A stretch of DNA of 64,000 nucleotides from Prosthecomicrobium pneumaticum (lineage in GTDB: Bacteria > Pseudomonadota > Alphaproteobacteria > Rhizobiales > Kaistiaceae): assembly GCF_014199915.1 (NCBI RefSeq), contig NZ_JACHOO010000006.1:1-64000 (forward strand). The letters are read 5' to 3'. The translations under genes were made by a program, and so were the position numbers. How positions within the stretch are numbered: position 1 is the first letter of the stretch; the number at the start of each line of letters is the position of its first letter. Under the pieces are notes generated by a model. That model was given only the letters and a program-made list of their open reading frames with translations, searched no databases and had not been told where the DNA came from. Shown piece by piece: positions 29,874 through 39,212 of the stretch.

Positions 29874-30827
29874 ATGGACGCTTCGCAAGACTCCGAGCAT
29901 TGGCTAGCATTGCTGCACCAAATCCCTGCGAAGCCGCCCTATCTGCGTGTGAAAATCTGGCGCCGCTTGCAGGCGATTGGCGCAGTGCCGCTCAAGAACG
30001 CTGTTCATGTGCTCCCCCGTCGCGAGGAGAACGAAACCGCATTTCGCGACCTGCTGGCAGAGATCACGACCAGCGGCGGCGAGGCGGTGCTGATCGACGC
30101 GCAGATGATCGAAGGCCAGAGCGACGTTGAGCTCCGCCAGCTTTTCGACGCTGCGCGGGATGCCGATTATGACGAGCTGGCCCAAGCCGCACGGCAGTTG
30201 CTCGACACTGGGCCGGCGTCGGGGACCGAGATCTCAAAACTCCAGCGACGGCTTTCTGAGATTGTCCGGCTCGACTTCTTTGGCGCGCACGGTCGTCAAG
30301 GTGCCGAGGCGGCGCTGCGGGATTTGGACGAGAAGCGTTACGCCCATCCCGACGTCGGCCGCACAGGCGAAGCGGCTGCGGTGTCGCCCGCTGACCTCAA
30401 GCATCGCGTCTGGGTGACGCGGCGCGGCGTCCACGTCGATCGCATCGCCTGCGCTTGGCTGATCCGACGATTCATCGACCCCCACGCGAGCTTCAAGTTC
30501 GTCGATGGCAGGAGCTACACGTCCGATGCCGGCGAGCTGCGCTTCGATATGACCGATGCCGAGTTCACCCATGAGGGCGATCGGTGCAGCTTCGAGACCC
30601 TGCTGCTACGCGCCGAGCTGGACGGCGATCCGGGATTAGCCGCGATCGGGGAGATCATCCACGACCTCGACATCGGCGACGACAAGTTTGAGCGGCCGGA
30701 AACGCCGGGACTCAGCGCGATGCTGTCAGGCGTGTGCGCGACGTTCGATGACGATCTCCAGCGCATCGCCGGTGCCGGCGACGCGCTCGATGGCTTCTAC
30801 GCCTACTTCACCCGGCAAAACCCGTGA
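29874..30827 (+). CDS. chrB: ChrB, chromate resistance regulator/sensor
   Basis: The 317-aa protein has the N-terminal ChrB half (LRVKIWRRLQAIGAVPLKNAV) and the C-terminal ChrB domain with VTRRGVHVDRIACAWLIRRF. In studied systems ChrB is a chromate-responsive regulator of chrA. It is the first gene of the chr cluster and has a dyad overlapping its own promoter region, consistent with autoregulation. Confidence 0.93.
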   Translation: MDASQDSEHWLALLHQIPAKPPYLRVKIWRRLQAIGAVPLKNAVHVLPRREENETAFRDLLAEITTSGGEAVLIDAQMIEGQSDVELRQLFDAARDADYDELAQAARQLLDTGPASGTEISKLQRRLSEIVRLDFFGAHGRQGAEAALRDLDEKRYAHPDVGRTGEAAAVSPADLKHRVWVTRRGVHVDRIACAWLIRRFIDPHASFKFVDGRSYTSDAGELRFDMTDAEFTHEGDRCSFETLLLRAELDGDPGLAAIGEIIHDLDIGDDKFERPETPGLSAMLSGVCATFDDDLQRIAGAGDALDGFYAYFTRQNP

Positions 30828-30898
30828 AGTCGGGAGTCAGCGCAAGGCACTCGGCCCTCGGCCGAGAGATGACTGTTATAGCTTGAGGAACGTGGTGA

Positions 30899-32146
30899 AT
30901 GCAGACAAATGTACCGAGCGAGGCTGTAGGTTCTGCGGAAGGTCAAGGCATTTTGCCGCAGCTTTCGTATGCACAGATCTTCGCCAAGTTCTTGCGGTTC
31001 GGTTTCCTGGCATGGGGTGGCCCGATCGCCCAAATCGCCATGATCCGCCGCGAGTTGGTCGACGAGGAACACTGGGTCTCAAGTGCCAGGTTCAACCGCA
31101 TCCTAGCCGTGTATCAGGTGCTCCCCGGTCCGGAGGCTCACGAGCTATGCGTCTTCTTCGGCACGCTTCCTAAAGGAAAGCTCGGCGGTCTTCTTGCAGG
31201 CCTGGGATTCATGATGCCGGGCTTTGTCCTAATGTTCGCGCTGTCCTGGCTGTATCTCTCCACCGGGATCATGCAGACTGCCGCCGCAACCGCGGCATTT
31301 CTCGGAGTGCAACCGGCCGTCATCGCCCTGATCGTGCGCGCCGTGCACCGGATTGGCGGTCACATCCTGCTCGACCGCTGGCTTTGGGGTATCGCGGGCG
31401 TCGCCGGCCTAGCGGCCCTCGTCGGCACGCCGTTCTGGCTCACCCTGCCGATCGCGGGCCTCGTCTATATGTTCGCGACGCGCCGTCAGCGGGTGACGGC
31501 CGGCCTGCTCATGGCCGTGCTCGTCGGGCTCGGGCTCTACTTCGCCTGGGTCACTTTCGCCGGTCCGGTTGGTGGAGATGCGGTCTCGGCGCAACCCGTC
31601 GCAAACCAAGAACCGTCGCTGCTGGATCTTTTCATCTCGGGCCTCAAGGCCGGGCTCCTCACCTTTGGCGGGGCCTACACAGTCATCCCGTTCCTGCGTG
31701 CCGATGCGGTTGGCAATGGATGGATGACGGATGCGCAGTTCCTCGACGGGCTCGCCCTATCGGGGATTCTGCCGGCACCCCTGATCATCTTCTCGACGTT
31801 CATCGGATATTTCGGCGGCGGCCCACTCGGAGCGATCGTGATGACGATCGGCATCTTCCTGCCGGCATTCAGCTTTTCTCTGTTCTTTCATGACCAGCTT
31901 GAACGGCTGGTGGACAACGAAAAGATCAAGACCTTCCTAGAGGGAATATCAGCAGCGGTCGTCGGGCTGATCGCCGCCACGACGCTGGAACTAGGGCAAA
32001 AGACTCTCGTGAACGTGCCCGGCGTGGTGATCCCGCTCGCGATCTTCGCCGTCGCCCTCGCGCTCCTTTACGTGTTCAAGGCCAAAACGACGATCCTGTG
32101 GGTTGTTCTCGCCGCGGCGGGGGCGGGCCTCGTCCTGTTCGGATGA
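30899..32146 (+). CDS. chrA: Chromate transporter ChrA
   Basis: The 415-aa membrane protein has the duplicated CHR domain. The N-half has FGFLAWGGPIAQIAMIRREL and GPEAHELCVFFG, and the C-half has TFGGAYTVIPFLRAD and GLALSGILPAPLIIFSTFIG. About ten membrane helices are predicted. It expels chromate. The ATG at 30899 follows GAGGAACG. A 71-base gap separates it from chrB, so it is probably on the same transcript. Confidence 0.95.
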   Translation: MQTNVPSEAVGSAEGQGILPQLSYAQIFAKFLRFGFLAWGGPIAQIAMIRRELVDEEHWVSSARFNRILAVYQVLPGPEAHELCVFFGTLPKGKLGGLLAGLGFMMPGFVLMFALSWLYLSTGIMQTAAATAAFLGVQPAVIALIVRAVHRIGGHILLDRWLWGIAGVAGLAALVGTPFWLTLPIAGLVYMFATRRQRVTAGLLMAVLVGLGLYFAWVTFAGPVGGDAVSAQPVANQEPSLLDLFISGLKAGLLTFGGAYTVIPFLRADAVGNGWMTDAQFLDGLALSGILPAPLIIFSTFIGYFGGGPLGAIVMTIGIFLPAFSFSLFFHDQLERLVDNEKIKTFLEGISAAVVGLIAATTLELGQKTLVNVPGVVIPLAIFAVALALLYVFKAKTTILWVVLAAAGAGLVLFG

Positions 32147-32203
32147 TCGCGACGCACCGTCACTCTTACGCAGCCTAATCAATCATATTGGAAAGGACCG
32201 AAT

Positions 32204-32938
32204 GTGACGATCGACAATCTCTCCCGACGCAGTGCAATCGCAACCCTAGGCATAGGAGCCGCCGCCATGACGATCAACGAAGCCTCCGCCCGGACGCCGG
32301 TCGCCACGCCGTCGACCGTCCCCGCCTTTGCCGGCAACCATCAAATCAAGCCGCTCAAGTTCGATCCGGCCAGGCTTGAGGGCTTGTCCGAGCGATTGAT
32401 CACGTCGCACCACGAGAACAACTATGCCGGCTCGGTCAAGACGCTGAACGCATTGCGGCCACGGCTGGCCGCCGCGCTCGCCGATACCGAAGCGCCGCCT
32501 GCCATCTACGGCGGCCTCAAACGCGAGGAACTGCACCGTACCGGCTCGGTGGTGCTGCATGAAATCTACTTCGACGGGTTGGGCGGCGACGGCCGGGCGG
32601 CCGGTTCGGTCCGCGACGCCATTGACGCCGCCTTCGGCTCGTTCGCGACATGGGAGGCGGAATTCCGCCGCACCGGCATGAGCCTTGCGGGCGGCTCTGG
32701 CTGGACAATCCTCGCTTACAACGTCCACACGCGCTCGCTCAACAATCATTGGGCTTGGGATCACATGCACGGCGCTGCGGCCGGCATACCGCTGCTCGCG
32801 CTCGATATGTATGAACACAGCTTTCACATGGATTACGGCACCCAAGCCGCCAGGTATATCGACGCGTGGTTCAAGAACCTCGACTGGGAAGCGACCGACC
32901 GCCGTTATGCGCAGGCGATCGCCACCGCCAGCGCCTGA
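32204..32938 (+). CDS. Fe/Mn superoxide dismutase with Tat-like signal (ChrC-like)
   Basis: The 244-aa protein is an iron/manganese superoxide dismutase. Metal-ligand regions are TSHHENNYAGSV, LHEIYFDGLGG and LALDMYEHSFHMDYG, with the WDHMHGAAAG stretch between. The N-terminus has SRRSAIATLGIGAA, a twin-arginine type signal, so export is likely. Such genes accompany chrB and chrA and are called chrC there. GGAAAGGACC precedes the start. It would remove superoxide generated by chromate reduction. Confidence 0.88.
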   Translation: MTIDNLSRRSAIATLGIGAAAMTINEASARTPVATPSTVPAFAGNHQIKPLKFDPARLEGLSERLITSHHENNYAGSVKTLNALRPRLAAALADTEAPPAIYGGLKREELHRTGSVVLHEIYFDGLGGDGRAAGSVRDAIDAAFGSFATWEAEFRRTGMSLAGGSGWTILAYNVHTRSLNNHWAWDHMHGAAAGIPLLALDMYEHSFHMDYGTQAARYIDAWFKNLDWEATDRRYAQAIATASA

Positions 32939-32952
32939 GTTGGAGAGCGGCG

Positions 32953-34068
32953 ATGAACGGGAGGCGAGTGAAGTCGGCCTTGACCACTTGCCCCAAGATC
33001 GGCCTGTTGTGGCGAACCGACCTCCCCACCAGCCCTCTGGACGTGCAAAGCGCGCGCCAGTGGCCGATCATGGCAGCGCTGCGTGAGTTGGGCGGTGAGG
33101 TCGAGGCGATTGGATATGCCGACGAGACGGCTGGTACAACGCGCGACCGTCTGCTGACGTGCGATGGCGTGATGGTCTGGGCCGACCCGATCAGCGACGC
33201 CGGTGACCGCTCAAGGCTCGATCCGATTTTGCGCGAGGCCGCGGCGGCGGGCGTCTCGATCAGCGCGCATCCCGATATCATCGCGAAAATGGGCGTGAAA
33301 AGCGTGCTTCACGCCACGCGGGCGCTGGGTTGGGGCACCGACACACACCGCTACGCCGATCTGGAGGAACTGCGCGCGCTGCTTCTTGAACGCCTGGCTT
33401 CCGGGCCGCGTGTGCTCAAGGAAAATCGGAGCAATGGCGGCCGGGGCGTGTGGCGGGTCGAAGTTGCTGACCGGGGGGGTGGCGCCCAACCGATCGTTTC
33501 GGTCCTTCACGCCGCGCGGGACAGCGTTCCGTTCAAGATCCCCCTCGATGCCCTGATCGCTCGGTTCGCACCCTATTTTGAGCGCGGCGAATGCCTCATC
33601 GACCAACCGTTCCAACCGCGGCTCGGGGACGGCATGATCCGCTGCTATGTGAGCGAGGGCACGGTCGTCGGTTTCGGCCACCAACTGATCCGCGCGCTAT
33701 TGCCGCTACCCGCGGAAGGGGTCGATTCTCCGAAGGCGCAGCCGGGGCCGCGGGTCATGCAGCCTGCCGACGCCGGCGCTTTCCAGTCGCTCAGAGACGA
33801 TATGGAACAGTCGTGGATTCCCGGGTTGCAGCACATCCTCGCCATCGAGCATGACGAGCTGCCGCTCCTGTGGGACGCGGACTTCCTCTACGGGCCGAAA
33901 GACGATCGCGGCTCGGACAGCTATGTCTTGTGCGAGATCAACGTCAGTTCGGTCGCGCCGTTTCCGCCCAGCGCCGTGCGACAGGTGGCGGATGCCGCAT
34001 ACCGTCGCGCGGTCGCGGCGCACGAACGCCGTGTCGCCGGCCGAGGAACCACGGCTTCGCCGGCATAA
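32953..34068 (+). CDS. Cj0069-family ATP-grasp-like protein
   Basis: The 371-aa protein starts at the ATG at 32953 after GGAG, 15 bases past the dismutase stop. IGLLWRTDLPTSPLDVQ opens the N-terminal domain. ATP-grasp-like features include RVLKENRSNGGRGVWRVEV, LIDQPFQPRLGDGMIRCYV and LCEINVSSVAPFPPSAVRQ. I know the family as Cj0069 and its substrate is unknown. It is often next to chr genes; its role in chromate tolerance is not established. Confidence 0.75.
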   Translation: MNGRRVKSALTTCPKIGLLWRTDLPTSPLDVQSARQWPIMAALRELGGEVEAIGYADETAGTTRDRLLTCDGVMVWADPISDAGDRSRLDPILREAAAAGVSISAHPDIIAKMGVKSVLHATRALGWGTDTHRYADLEELRALLLERLASGPRVLKENRSNGGRGVWRVEVADRGGGAQPIVSVLHAARDSVPFKIPLDALIARFAPYFERGECLIDQPFQPRLGDGMIRCYVSEGTVVGFGHQLIRALLPLPAEGVDSPKAQPGPRVMQPADAGAFQSLRDDMEQSWIPGLQHILAIEHDELPLLWDADFLYGPKDDRGSDSYVLCEINVSSVAPFPPSAVRQVADAAYRRAVAAHERRVAGRGTTASPA

Positions 34069-34131
34069 ACGTTCGCACGTTCCGGGATACGTTAGTCGGT
34101 CGCTGGACCAGCGAAGCGCCTTTCGTCACGC

Positions 34132-35532
34132 TCAGTCAACTTGATCCAGTATTCGAGCCGCCGTCACCGCCGGTGCCCGCGGCAATCTGATTTCGACCGC
34201 CAGCCCTGGCTGGAGCCGCGCAAAGGCCAGCGCTCCACGGTGCAGTCGGGCAACGGCGTCGGCGATGGCGAGGCCAAGGCCGTTGCCGGATGCACGCCGC
34301 GCTCGGTCCAAGCGCCCGAACGGGCGCAGCATCTCGGAGACCTCGCAATCGGATACGCCGGGACCGTCGTCGGCGACCGCCATCGTCAACGTGTCGGCCT
34401 GCTCGGTGACCGAAACATCGATACGAGCGTGCTCACCGGAGTATTTGAGCGCGTTCTCAATCAGGTTGGCGAGCGCACGCGCCAGCAGGTCGGCGTCACC
34501 GGCGACCAGCGCTTCTCGCGCTAAGCTCACAGAGATGTTGCGGCCGGAAGCCTCGATCTCTGCACGATAGGCATCCACCACCCGGTCAACGATCTCTGCC
34601 AGGTCGATAGGCTGAAATCGCGCGCGCGCGTTACCGGCATCAATCTCCGCTAGATCCAGCACCGCACTGAACAGCCGAAGCGCCTCGTCCAGCCCGGCCA
34701 ACGCCTCACCCAGCGCCGCAGACCTGAGCTCTTCATCGTGCTGTGCCAACGCCAATTCAACAGAGTGCCTCACCCGCGTGAGCGGCGTGCGCAGGTCGTG
34801 GGCGACCTCCGCCGACACGCGACGGATCGTGGCTACCAGCGTGTCAATCCGATCGAGCATACGGTCGATGGCCAACGCGAGTTGATCAAGATCGGTGCGC
34901 GCATCGACCGGAGCGCCGGTCCGCGCCGAGAGATCGCCACGCTCGACTGCTCGGACGGTAACGTTGATCCGCTTCATCTGGCGCAGCGTCTGCCGCGTGG
35001 CGAAGAGGCCTGCGATGATGCCGAACACCAACGCGATTCCGCCAGCGGTCAGAATGGCCCCGAAAACAGCGTCGCGGATTGCTTCGCTTCGCTCCATATC
35101 CTCTCCAACGATGAGAAGGGATCCATCGGGAAGGCGTCGCGTCATCGCCAGCAGATGGACGCCCTCGACGCCGGGTTGCGGCGGAGGCTGGTCGATAAAG
35201 TGCCAACCGACCTTTCGCGGTACAATTTGGATGTCGCCGATCAGCGTGCGTCCATCTGGCCCAACTAAATAATACTCGGGCGACCCCGGCCGCTCGGCCT
35301 TCGCTCGAATTATTTCCAGTGCGCGATCAAGGCCTCCCCGTTGCGCTTCGAGGGCGATCACGTGCGACTCCAGCTCGATGCGATTTCGAGCCTCGCGCTC
35401 AACCACCCCGCGCGTTGCGATCCAGCCGCCGAGCGCGCCGGCGACCATGCTGATGACGAGCAGCAGCGCGTTGAGCGCAACAAGACGGGACACCGTCGAG
35501 CGCAACAGCCGGCTAATCACTCCAAGCGGCAT
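34132..35532 (-). CDS. Sensor histidine kinase
   Basis: The roughly 466-aa membrane kinase has two helices (residues about 15-40 and 150-175) around a periplasmic sensor part, a HAMP segment (RVAVERGDLSART-like region), the H-box RVSAEVAHDLRTPLTRVRHS, and the N and G boxes LANLIENALKYSGEHA, VADDGPGVSD and GNGLGLAIADAVARLH. The ATG at 35532 or the GTG at 35544 starts it. It overlaps the response regulator by about 20 bases. The signal it senses is unknown. Confidence 0.92.
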   Translation of the reverse strand: MPLGVISRLLRSTVSRLVALNALLLVISMVAGALGGWIATRGVVEREARNRIELESHVIALEAQRGGLDRALEIIRAKAERPGSPEYYLVGPDGRTLIGDIQIVPRKVGWHFIDQPPPQPGVEGVHLLAMTRRLPDGSLLIVGEDMERSEAIRDAVFGAILTAGGIALVFGIIAGLFATRQTLRQMKRINVTVRAVERGDLSARTGAPVDARTDLDQLALAIDRMLDRIDTLVATIRRVSAEVAHDLRTPLTRVRHSVELALAQHDEELRSAALGEALAGLDEALRLFSAVLDLAEIDAGNARARFQPIDLAEIVDRVVDAYRAEIEASGRNISVSLAREALVAGDADLLARALANLIENALKYSGEHARIDVSVTEQADTLTMAVADDGPGVSDCEVSEMLRPFGRLDRARRASGNGLGLAIADAVARLHRGALAFARLQPGLAVEIRLPRAPAVTAARILDQVD

Positions 35533-36181
35533 AGCCTTCCCCACGCACGGTATGGATCAGGGGGGGATCGTCACCGCGATCGATCTTTGCCCGCAGCCGA
35601 CTGATGTGGCTTTCGACGAGGTTCCTGCCAGGATCGAAACGGAACTTCCACACGGTCTCCAGCAGCATCAACCGCGTAAGCACGGCCGGCGAGTTCAGCA
35701 TCAGTAGTTCGAGAAGCTGGAACTCGCGTGGGATTAGTTCGATGGGCGTGTTGCCTCTCCGCACCGTCCGAGCGAGACGGTCGAGTGTCAGATCGCCCAG
35801 CGAGAGGATGCTGGGCGGGCCGGCCGCCCGGCGCTGCAGCGCTTCAACGCGCGCGACCAGTTCGGCGATCGCGAACGGTTTGACAAGATAGTCGTCGGCT
35901 CCACCTTCAAGACCTTCGACTCGTTGGCCCACGGAGCCTAGCGCCGTGAGCATCAGCACGGGTGCTACGACTTGGCGACGGCGCAGCTCGGTGACAACCG
36001 ATAGCCCATCCATCTCTGGCAGCATTCGGTCAACGATCAGCAACGCGTGAGCACCGCTCACGGCGCGATCAAGTCCGCTTTTTCCGTCGTCCTCCCAATC
36101 GACGGCGTGACCGCGAGCACGCAGCGCTTCAACAACGGCGCTCCCCGTGTCCTCGTCGTCCTCGATCAGTAGTAGGCGCAT
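35513..36181 (-). CDS. OmpR-family response regulator
   Basis: The start at 36181 (MRLLLIEDDEDTG) gives a 222-aa protein. The receiver domain has the phosphoacceptor in LIVDRMLPEMDGL and the switch Lys in DDYLVKPFA. The C-terminal winged helix contains EFQLLELLMLNSPAVLTR and LVESHISRLRAKID. It partners with the kinase gene that overlaps its 3' end. A longer frame upstream is unlikely. Confidence 0.93.
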   Translation of the reverse strand: MRLLLIEDDEDTGSAVVEALRARGHAVDWEDDGKSGLDRAVSGAHALLIVDRMLPEMDGLSVVTELRRRQVVAPVLMLTALGSVGQRVEGLEGGADDYLVKPFAIAELVARVEALQRRAAGPPSILSLGDLTLDRLARTVRRGNTPIELIPREFQLLELLMLNSPAVLTRLMLLETVWKFRFDPGRNLVESHISRLRAKIDRGDDPPLIHTVRGEGYAAWSD

Positions 36182-36321
36182 AATGCCCGAGGCATCTCCT
36201 CTGTTGTTTGCGCCGACCATAGCCGCGTGCGAGCAGTGCCGACAGTGCGCCAATGTCGTTTGCCGACGGCTGCGTTCGCACAAGAGTTCGATCGCCTTCT
36301 AGTGCAGAATGCCGCCAGCGG

Positions 36322-36341
36322 ACCTTGTGAATCTACAAGGT
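36322..36341. promoter_or_regulatory. MerR-operator-like dyad in the divergent promoter region
   Basis: ACCTTGT (36322-36328) and ACAAGGT (36335-36341) are perfect 7-bp inverted repeats with a six-base spacer, between the response regulator and the DUF1259 gene. The form resembles MerR-family metal-responsive operators. No MerR gene is in the window. Confidence 0.5.
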
Positions 36342-36440
36342 GCCTTGCGGTCGGCGCCGATGCATGAGTGTCGCAGCTTTGGCGTGCCCGAGGAGGCATC
36401 GACCATGATCTCATTATGCATCAGGAGTTGAAGCAAAACT

Positions 36441-37322
36441 ATGCGGACGGTGCTGTTATCGGGGTTGGCCACGCTGCTACTAGCCGCACCTGCTTGGGCG
36501 GCACCGGACTGGGCGAAGGTTGACGCCGCGCTGGGACGCCCCGGCGTCGAGCAGCCGGACGGAGTTCGTCGCTACGGATTTCCTCGCTCCGACCTGCGCG
36601 TTGTTCTGGATGGCGTATCGATAGAGCCTTCGCTGGCGCTCGGCTCCTGGGCCGCGTTTCAGCCTATGGGGGACGAAGTGATGGTAATGGGCGATCTTGT
36701 GCTCACGCACGAGGAAGTGAACCCTGTGATGACGCGCCTTTTGCAAGGTGGATACACCATCACCGCGCTCCACAATCACCTGCTGCGGTCCGCGCCCGGC
36801 ACCATGTACATGCACATAGCTGCGCATGGCGATCCGGTAAGGCTGGCGGCGGCGCTGCGCCAAGCCATTTCCGCAAGCCGCACACCGATCTCTCCACCGT
36901 CTCTTGGAGCGGGAGCACCGTCTCGCCTCAATCTAAACTCCGATGCTCTGGACGAGCTGATGGGAGCCGAAGGCAGGGTCAATGGTGGCGTTCTGCAATA
37001 CAGTATTCCCCGTGCGGAGCGGCTCATGGATGGCGGCATGGTGACGCCTCAATCAATGGGAACTGCGACCGCAATCAATTTTCAGCCCACCGGCGGCGGC
37101 AAGGCGGCGATCACGGGCGATTTCGTCCTCATCGCGAGCGAAGTAGACCGCGTCCTTCGAGCGCTTCGAGCGAACGACATCGAAGTCACAGCGCTTCACA
37201 ACCATATGTTGAACGACGAGCCGCGCCTGTTCTTCCTGCACTTCTGGGCCAATGACGACGCGGCAAAGCTGGCGCGCGGTCTCCGCTCGGCACTCGACAC
37301 AATGAACAATCGAAAAAACTAA
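36441..37322 (+). CDS. DUF1259 (LppY/LpqO) family secreted protein
   Basis: The 293-aa protein has a signal peptide (VLLSGLATLLLAAPAWAA) and two tandem DUF1259 halves with matching strands: VMVMGDLVLTHEEVNPVM / TITALHNHLL and AITGDFVLIASEVDRVL / VTALHNHML. The family is of unknown function and often found near metal-resistance genes. It is transcribed divergently from the two-component system. Confidence 0.85.
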   Translation: MRTVLLSGLATLLLAAPAWAAPDWAKVDAALGRPGVEQPDGVRRYGFPRSDLRVVLDGVSIEPSLALGSWAAFQPMGDEVMVMGDLVLTHEEVNPVMTRLLQGGYTITALHNHLLRSAPGTMYMHIAAHGDPVRLAAALRQAISASRTPISPPSLGAGAPSRLNLNSDALDELMGAEGRVNGGVLQYSIPRAERLMDGGMVTPQSMGTATAINFQPTGGGKAAITGDFVLIASEVDRVLRALRANDIEVTALHNHMLNDEPRLFFLHFWANDDAAKLARGLRSALDTMNNRKN

Positions 37323-37396
37323 GAATCGGACGACGGCCAGTCGGGCCGCGACCGCCGCCCGTTCATCCCCCGGCCCCGAAGGAAGTGGAACGGAAC

Positions 37397-37744
37397 ATGG
37401 CTAGCAAACGAACTCTCGTCATCGGAGCCAGCGCTGCTGTGTTGACGGTGGCAGGCGTGGCGCTCGCGGCGCAGCAGAACCATGAGGCGAACGAGAACCG
37501 CATTATCGGCGAGCATAGCGAGAAGGAAGTCGCACTCGACCAGGTGCCGGTGGCCGCGATGAACGCCGCGCGCACACGACTCGCGTCTGTCCGCGAAGCC
37601 GAGCTGGTAACCAGAAAGGCGGACGGCAGCACGCTCTACGAGATCGAAGGCAAGGATCAGGCTGGCAAGAACGTGGAGCTGTTCGTTACGCCGACAGGCC
37701 AAATCCTCGGGAATGAAAACGACAGCGATGAGGATGGCGACTGA
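37397..37744 (+). CDS. PepSY-like periplasmic protein
   Basis: The ATG at 37397 begins a 115-aa protein with a signal peptide (LVIGASAAVLTVAGVALAA). The rest has PepSY-type organisation: KEVALDQVPVAAMNAART followed by ASVREAELVTRKADGSTLYE and KNVELFVTPTGQIL. It ends in an acidic tail. It may be a periplasmic inhibitor or metal-binding accessory of the neighbouring genes. Confidence 0.7.
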   Translation: MASKRTLVIGASAAVLTVAGVALAAQQNHEANENRIIGEHSEKEVALDQVPVAAMNAARTRLASVREAELVTRKADGSTLYEIEGKDQAGKNVELFVTPTGQILGNENDSDEDGD

Positions 37745-37816
37745 ACTCTCAGTCGTCTGAATGGGCCTGAATGGGGGTAAGGCCCATTCTTTGAAAACAC
37801 CATCCGAGGATCAAAT

Positions 37817-38158
37817 ATGTTTAGGACTGTCGGTTATTGCATCGGAGCGTGTGTATCATCCGTCGTGCTCGCTGCTTCGAGTTATGCGCAAGAACAACCG
37901 ATTCACACAAACGGCTCTGAACTCGTTGCAAGCTGTCGCGCCAACAACCCAGCGTGCGGCGCATACCTTCAAGGCGTGCTGGACATGATGATAGTGGCGC
38001 GGGGTAGCGAGTGTGGGGCGCCGCGTTACGATCGGAATAGATTGCGTTCAGCCTATCTGCGCTGGGCAGAAGACAACAGCTACTTCATGGACGTTCACAT
38101 GGTTGCTGGCGCCGAACAAGCATTGGCTGAAGCTTGGCCTTGCGCGCCGCGACGATAG
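37817..38158 (+). CDS. Small secreted protein, Rap1a/Tai immunity-like
   Basis: The 113-aa protein has a signal peptide ending near ASSYAQEQ. The mature part holds four cysteines and the segment NPACGAYLQGVLDMMIVA, reminiscent of Rap1a/Tai-type type VI immunity proteins and related periplasmic domains. The resemblance is weak, so I list it as possible. No effector gene is beside it. Confidence 0.6.
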   Translation: MFRTVGYCIGACVSSVVLAASSYAQEQPIHTNGSELVASCRANNPACGAYLQGVLDMMIVARGSECGAPRYDRNRLRSAYLRWAEDNSYFMDVHMVAGAEQALAEAWPCAPRR

Positions 38159-38256
38159 GAAGAAGTTGCATCATCCCAATCGCTCCACAGCGGCGCTCAG
38201 ATAGGAATTGTTTCTGGCAGGTAGCTGGTATCACCGAACGGAGTAAGGAGTTCTGC

Positions 38257-39180
38257 TTGCCATTTGAAATCCGCCAGCTTTGTTATGCTATCGCCGCGGC
38301 GGACCATGGTAGTTTTTACAGAGCCGCCCGGGCACTTGATATTGAACAATCGACCCTCAGTCGCTCCATCTCGAAGTTGGAGCGCTCGATCGGAATGTCT
38401 ATCTTCGAGCGGTCGCGGGCTGGGGTCAAAACGACGCTGGCCGGAGCCGCGTTCATTCGTGGCGCGCGACCAATGGTGGCAACGGCAGATAAGCTAGTCA
38501 CCATGATGCTCGCAGCCGGCCAGGGCCGCGCTGGCGGTCTATTGCTCGGGTACAATAGCTCGGTCTCCGCCGGCAATCTCCGGGCGACCCTCATTAGCTG
38601 GCGCGAGGCGCATCCTGACGTCGAACTGGAATGCGTCGAGGCTGATCGCAGCGTTCTGCTCGCTGGGCTCGACACGGGCGAAATCGACGTAGCGATCCTG
38701 ATGGGGACGCCCAGCCACAACGGATTTCGCTGCGAGCCGCTATGGAGCGAGCGGATGCTAGCCGCGTTGCCCGCCTCGCATCCGTTGGCTAGACGGGACA
38801 TAATTCACTGGACGGATCTTCGGGGCGAGCACTTCCTTCTGCCCGCGGCCGATCCCGGCCCTGAAATCCGCGACATGTTGCTTGGCAGACTTCCAATCTC
38901 GGGCGGTAAGCCTGACATCCGAATGTCGCGGGCGAGCCGTGAGACCGTGCTGAGCATCCTCGGCGTCAACTCGGGTGTTACCATTGTCTGCGAGGGATCG
39001 ACCGGAGCGACCTATCCTAGTGTCGTCTATCGGCCGATTCATGGCGAACAAGGACCGGCACTGACCGGATACTCGGGTTGCTGGCGAGACGACAATCGCA
39101 ATCCAGCGTTGCGGCGCTTTCTTGGATTTATCAAGGCCCGCTATGCGCTCTCTTTTGATTTCTCGCCAAGATTCCAGTAA
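38257..39180 (+). CDS. LysR-family transcriptional regulator
   Basis: The TTG at 38257 is chosen because TAAGGAG lies seven bases upstream and gives a 307-aa protein of the usual length. The N-terminal helix-turn-helix reads LCYAIAAADHGSFYRAARAL and QSTLSRSISKLERSIG. A periplasmic-binding-like effector domain follows (ADRSVLLAGLDTGEIDVAIL). LysR genes are common beside trb operons in this group, so it may regulate conjugation; that is inference. Confidence 0.88.
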   Translation: MPFEIRQLCYAIAAADHGSFYRAARALDIEQSTLSRSISKLERSIGMSIFERSRAGVKTTLAGAAFIRGARPMVATADKLVTMMLAAGQGRAGGLLLGYNSSVSAGNLRATLISWREAHPDVELECVEADRSVLLAGLDTGEIDVAILMGTPSHNGFRCEPLWSERMLAALPASHPLARRDIIHWTDLRGEHFLLPAADPGPEIRDMLLGRLPISGGKPDIRMSRASRETVLSILGVNSGVTIVCEGSTGATYPSVVYRPIHGEQGPALTGYSGCWRDDNRNPALRRFLGFIKARYALSFDFSPRFQ

Positions 39181-39212
39181 ATTAGGCGGCCAGTCGGTGG
39201 AGTAAATTTTTG

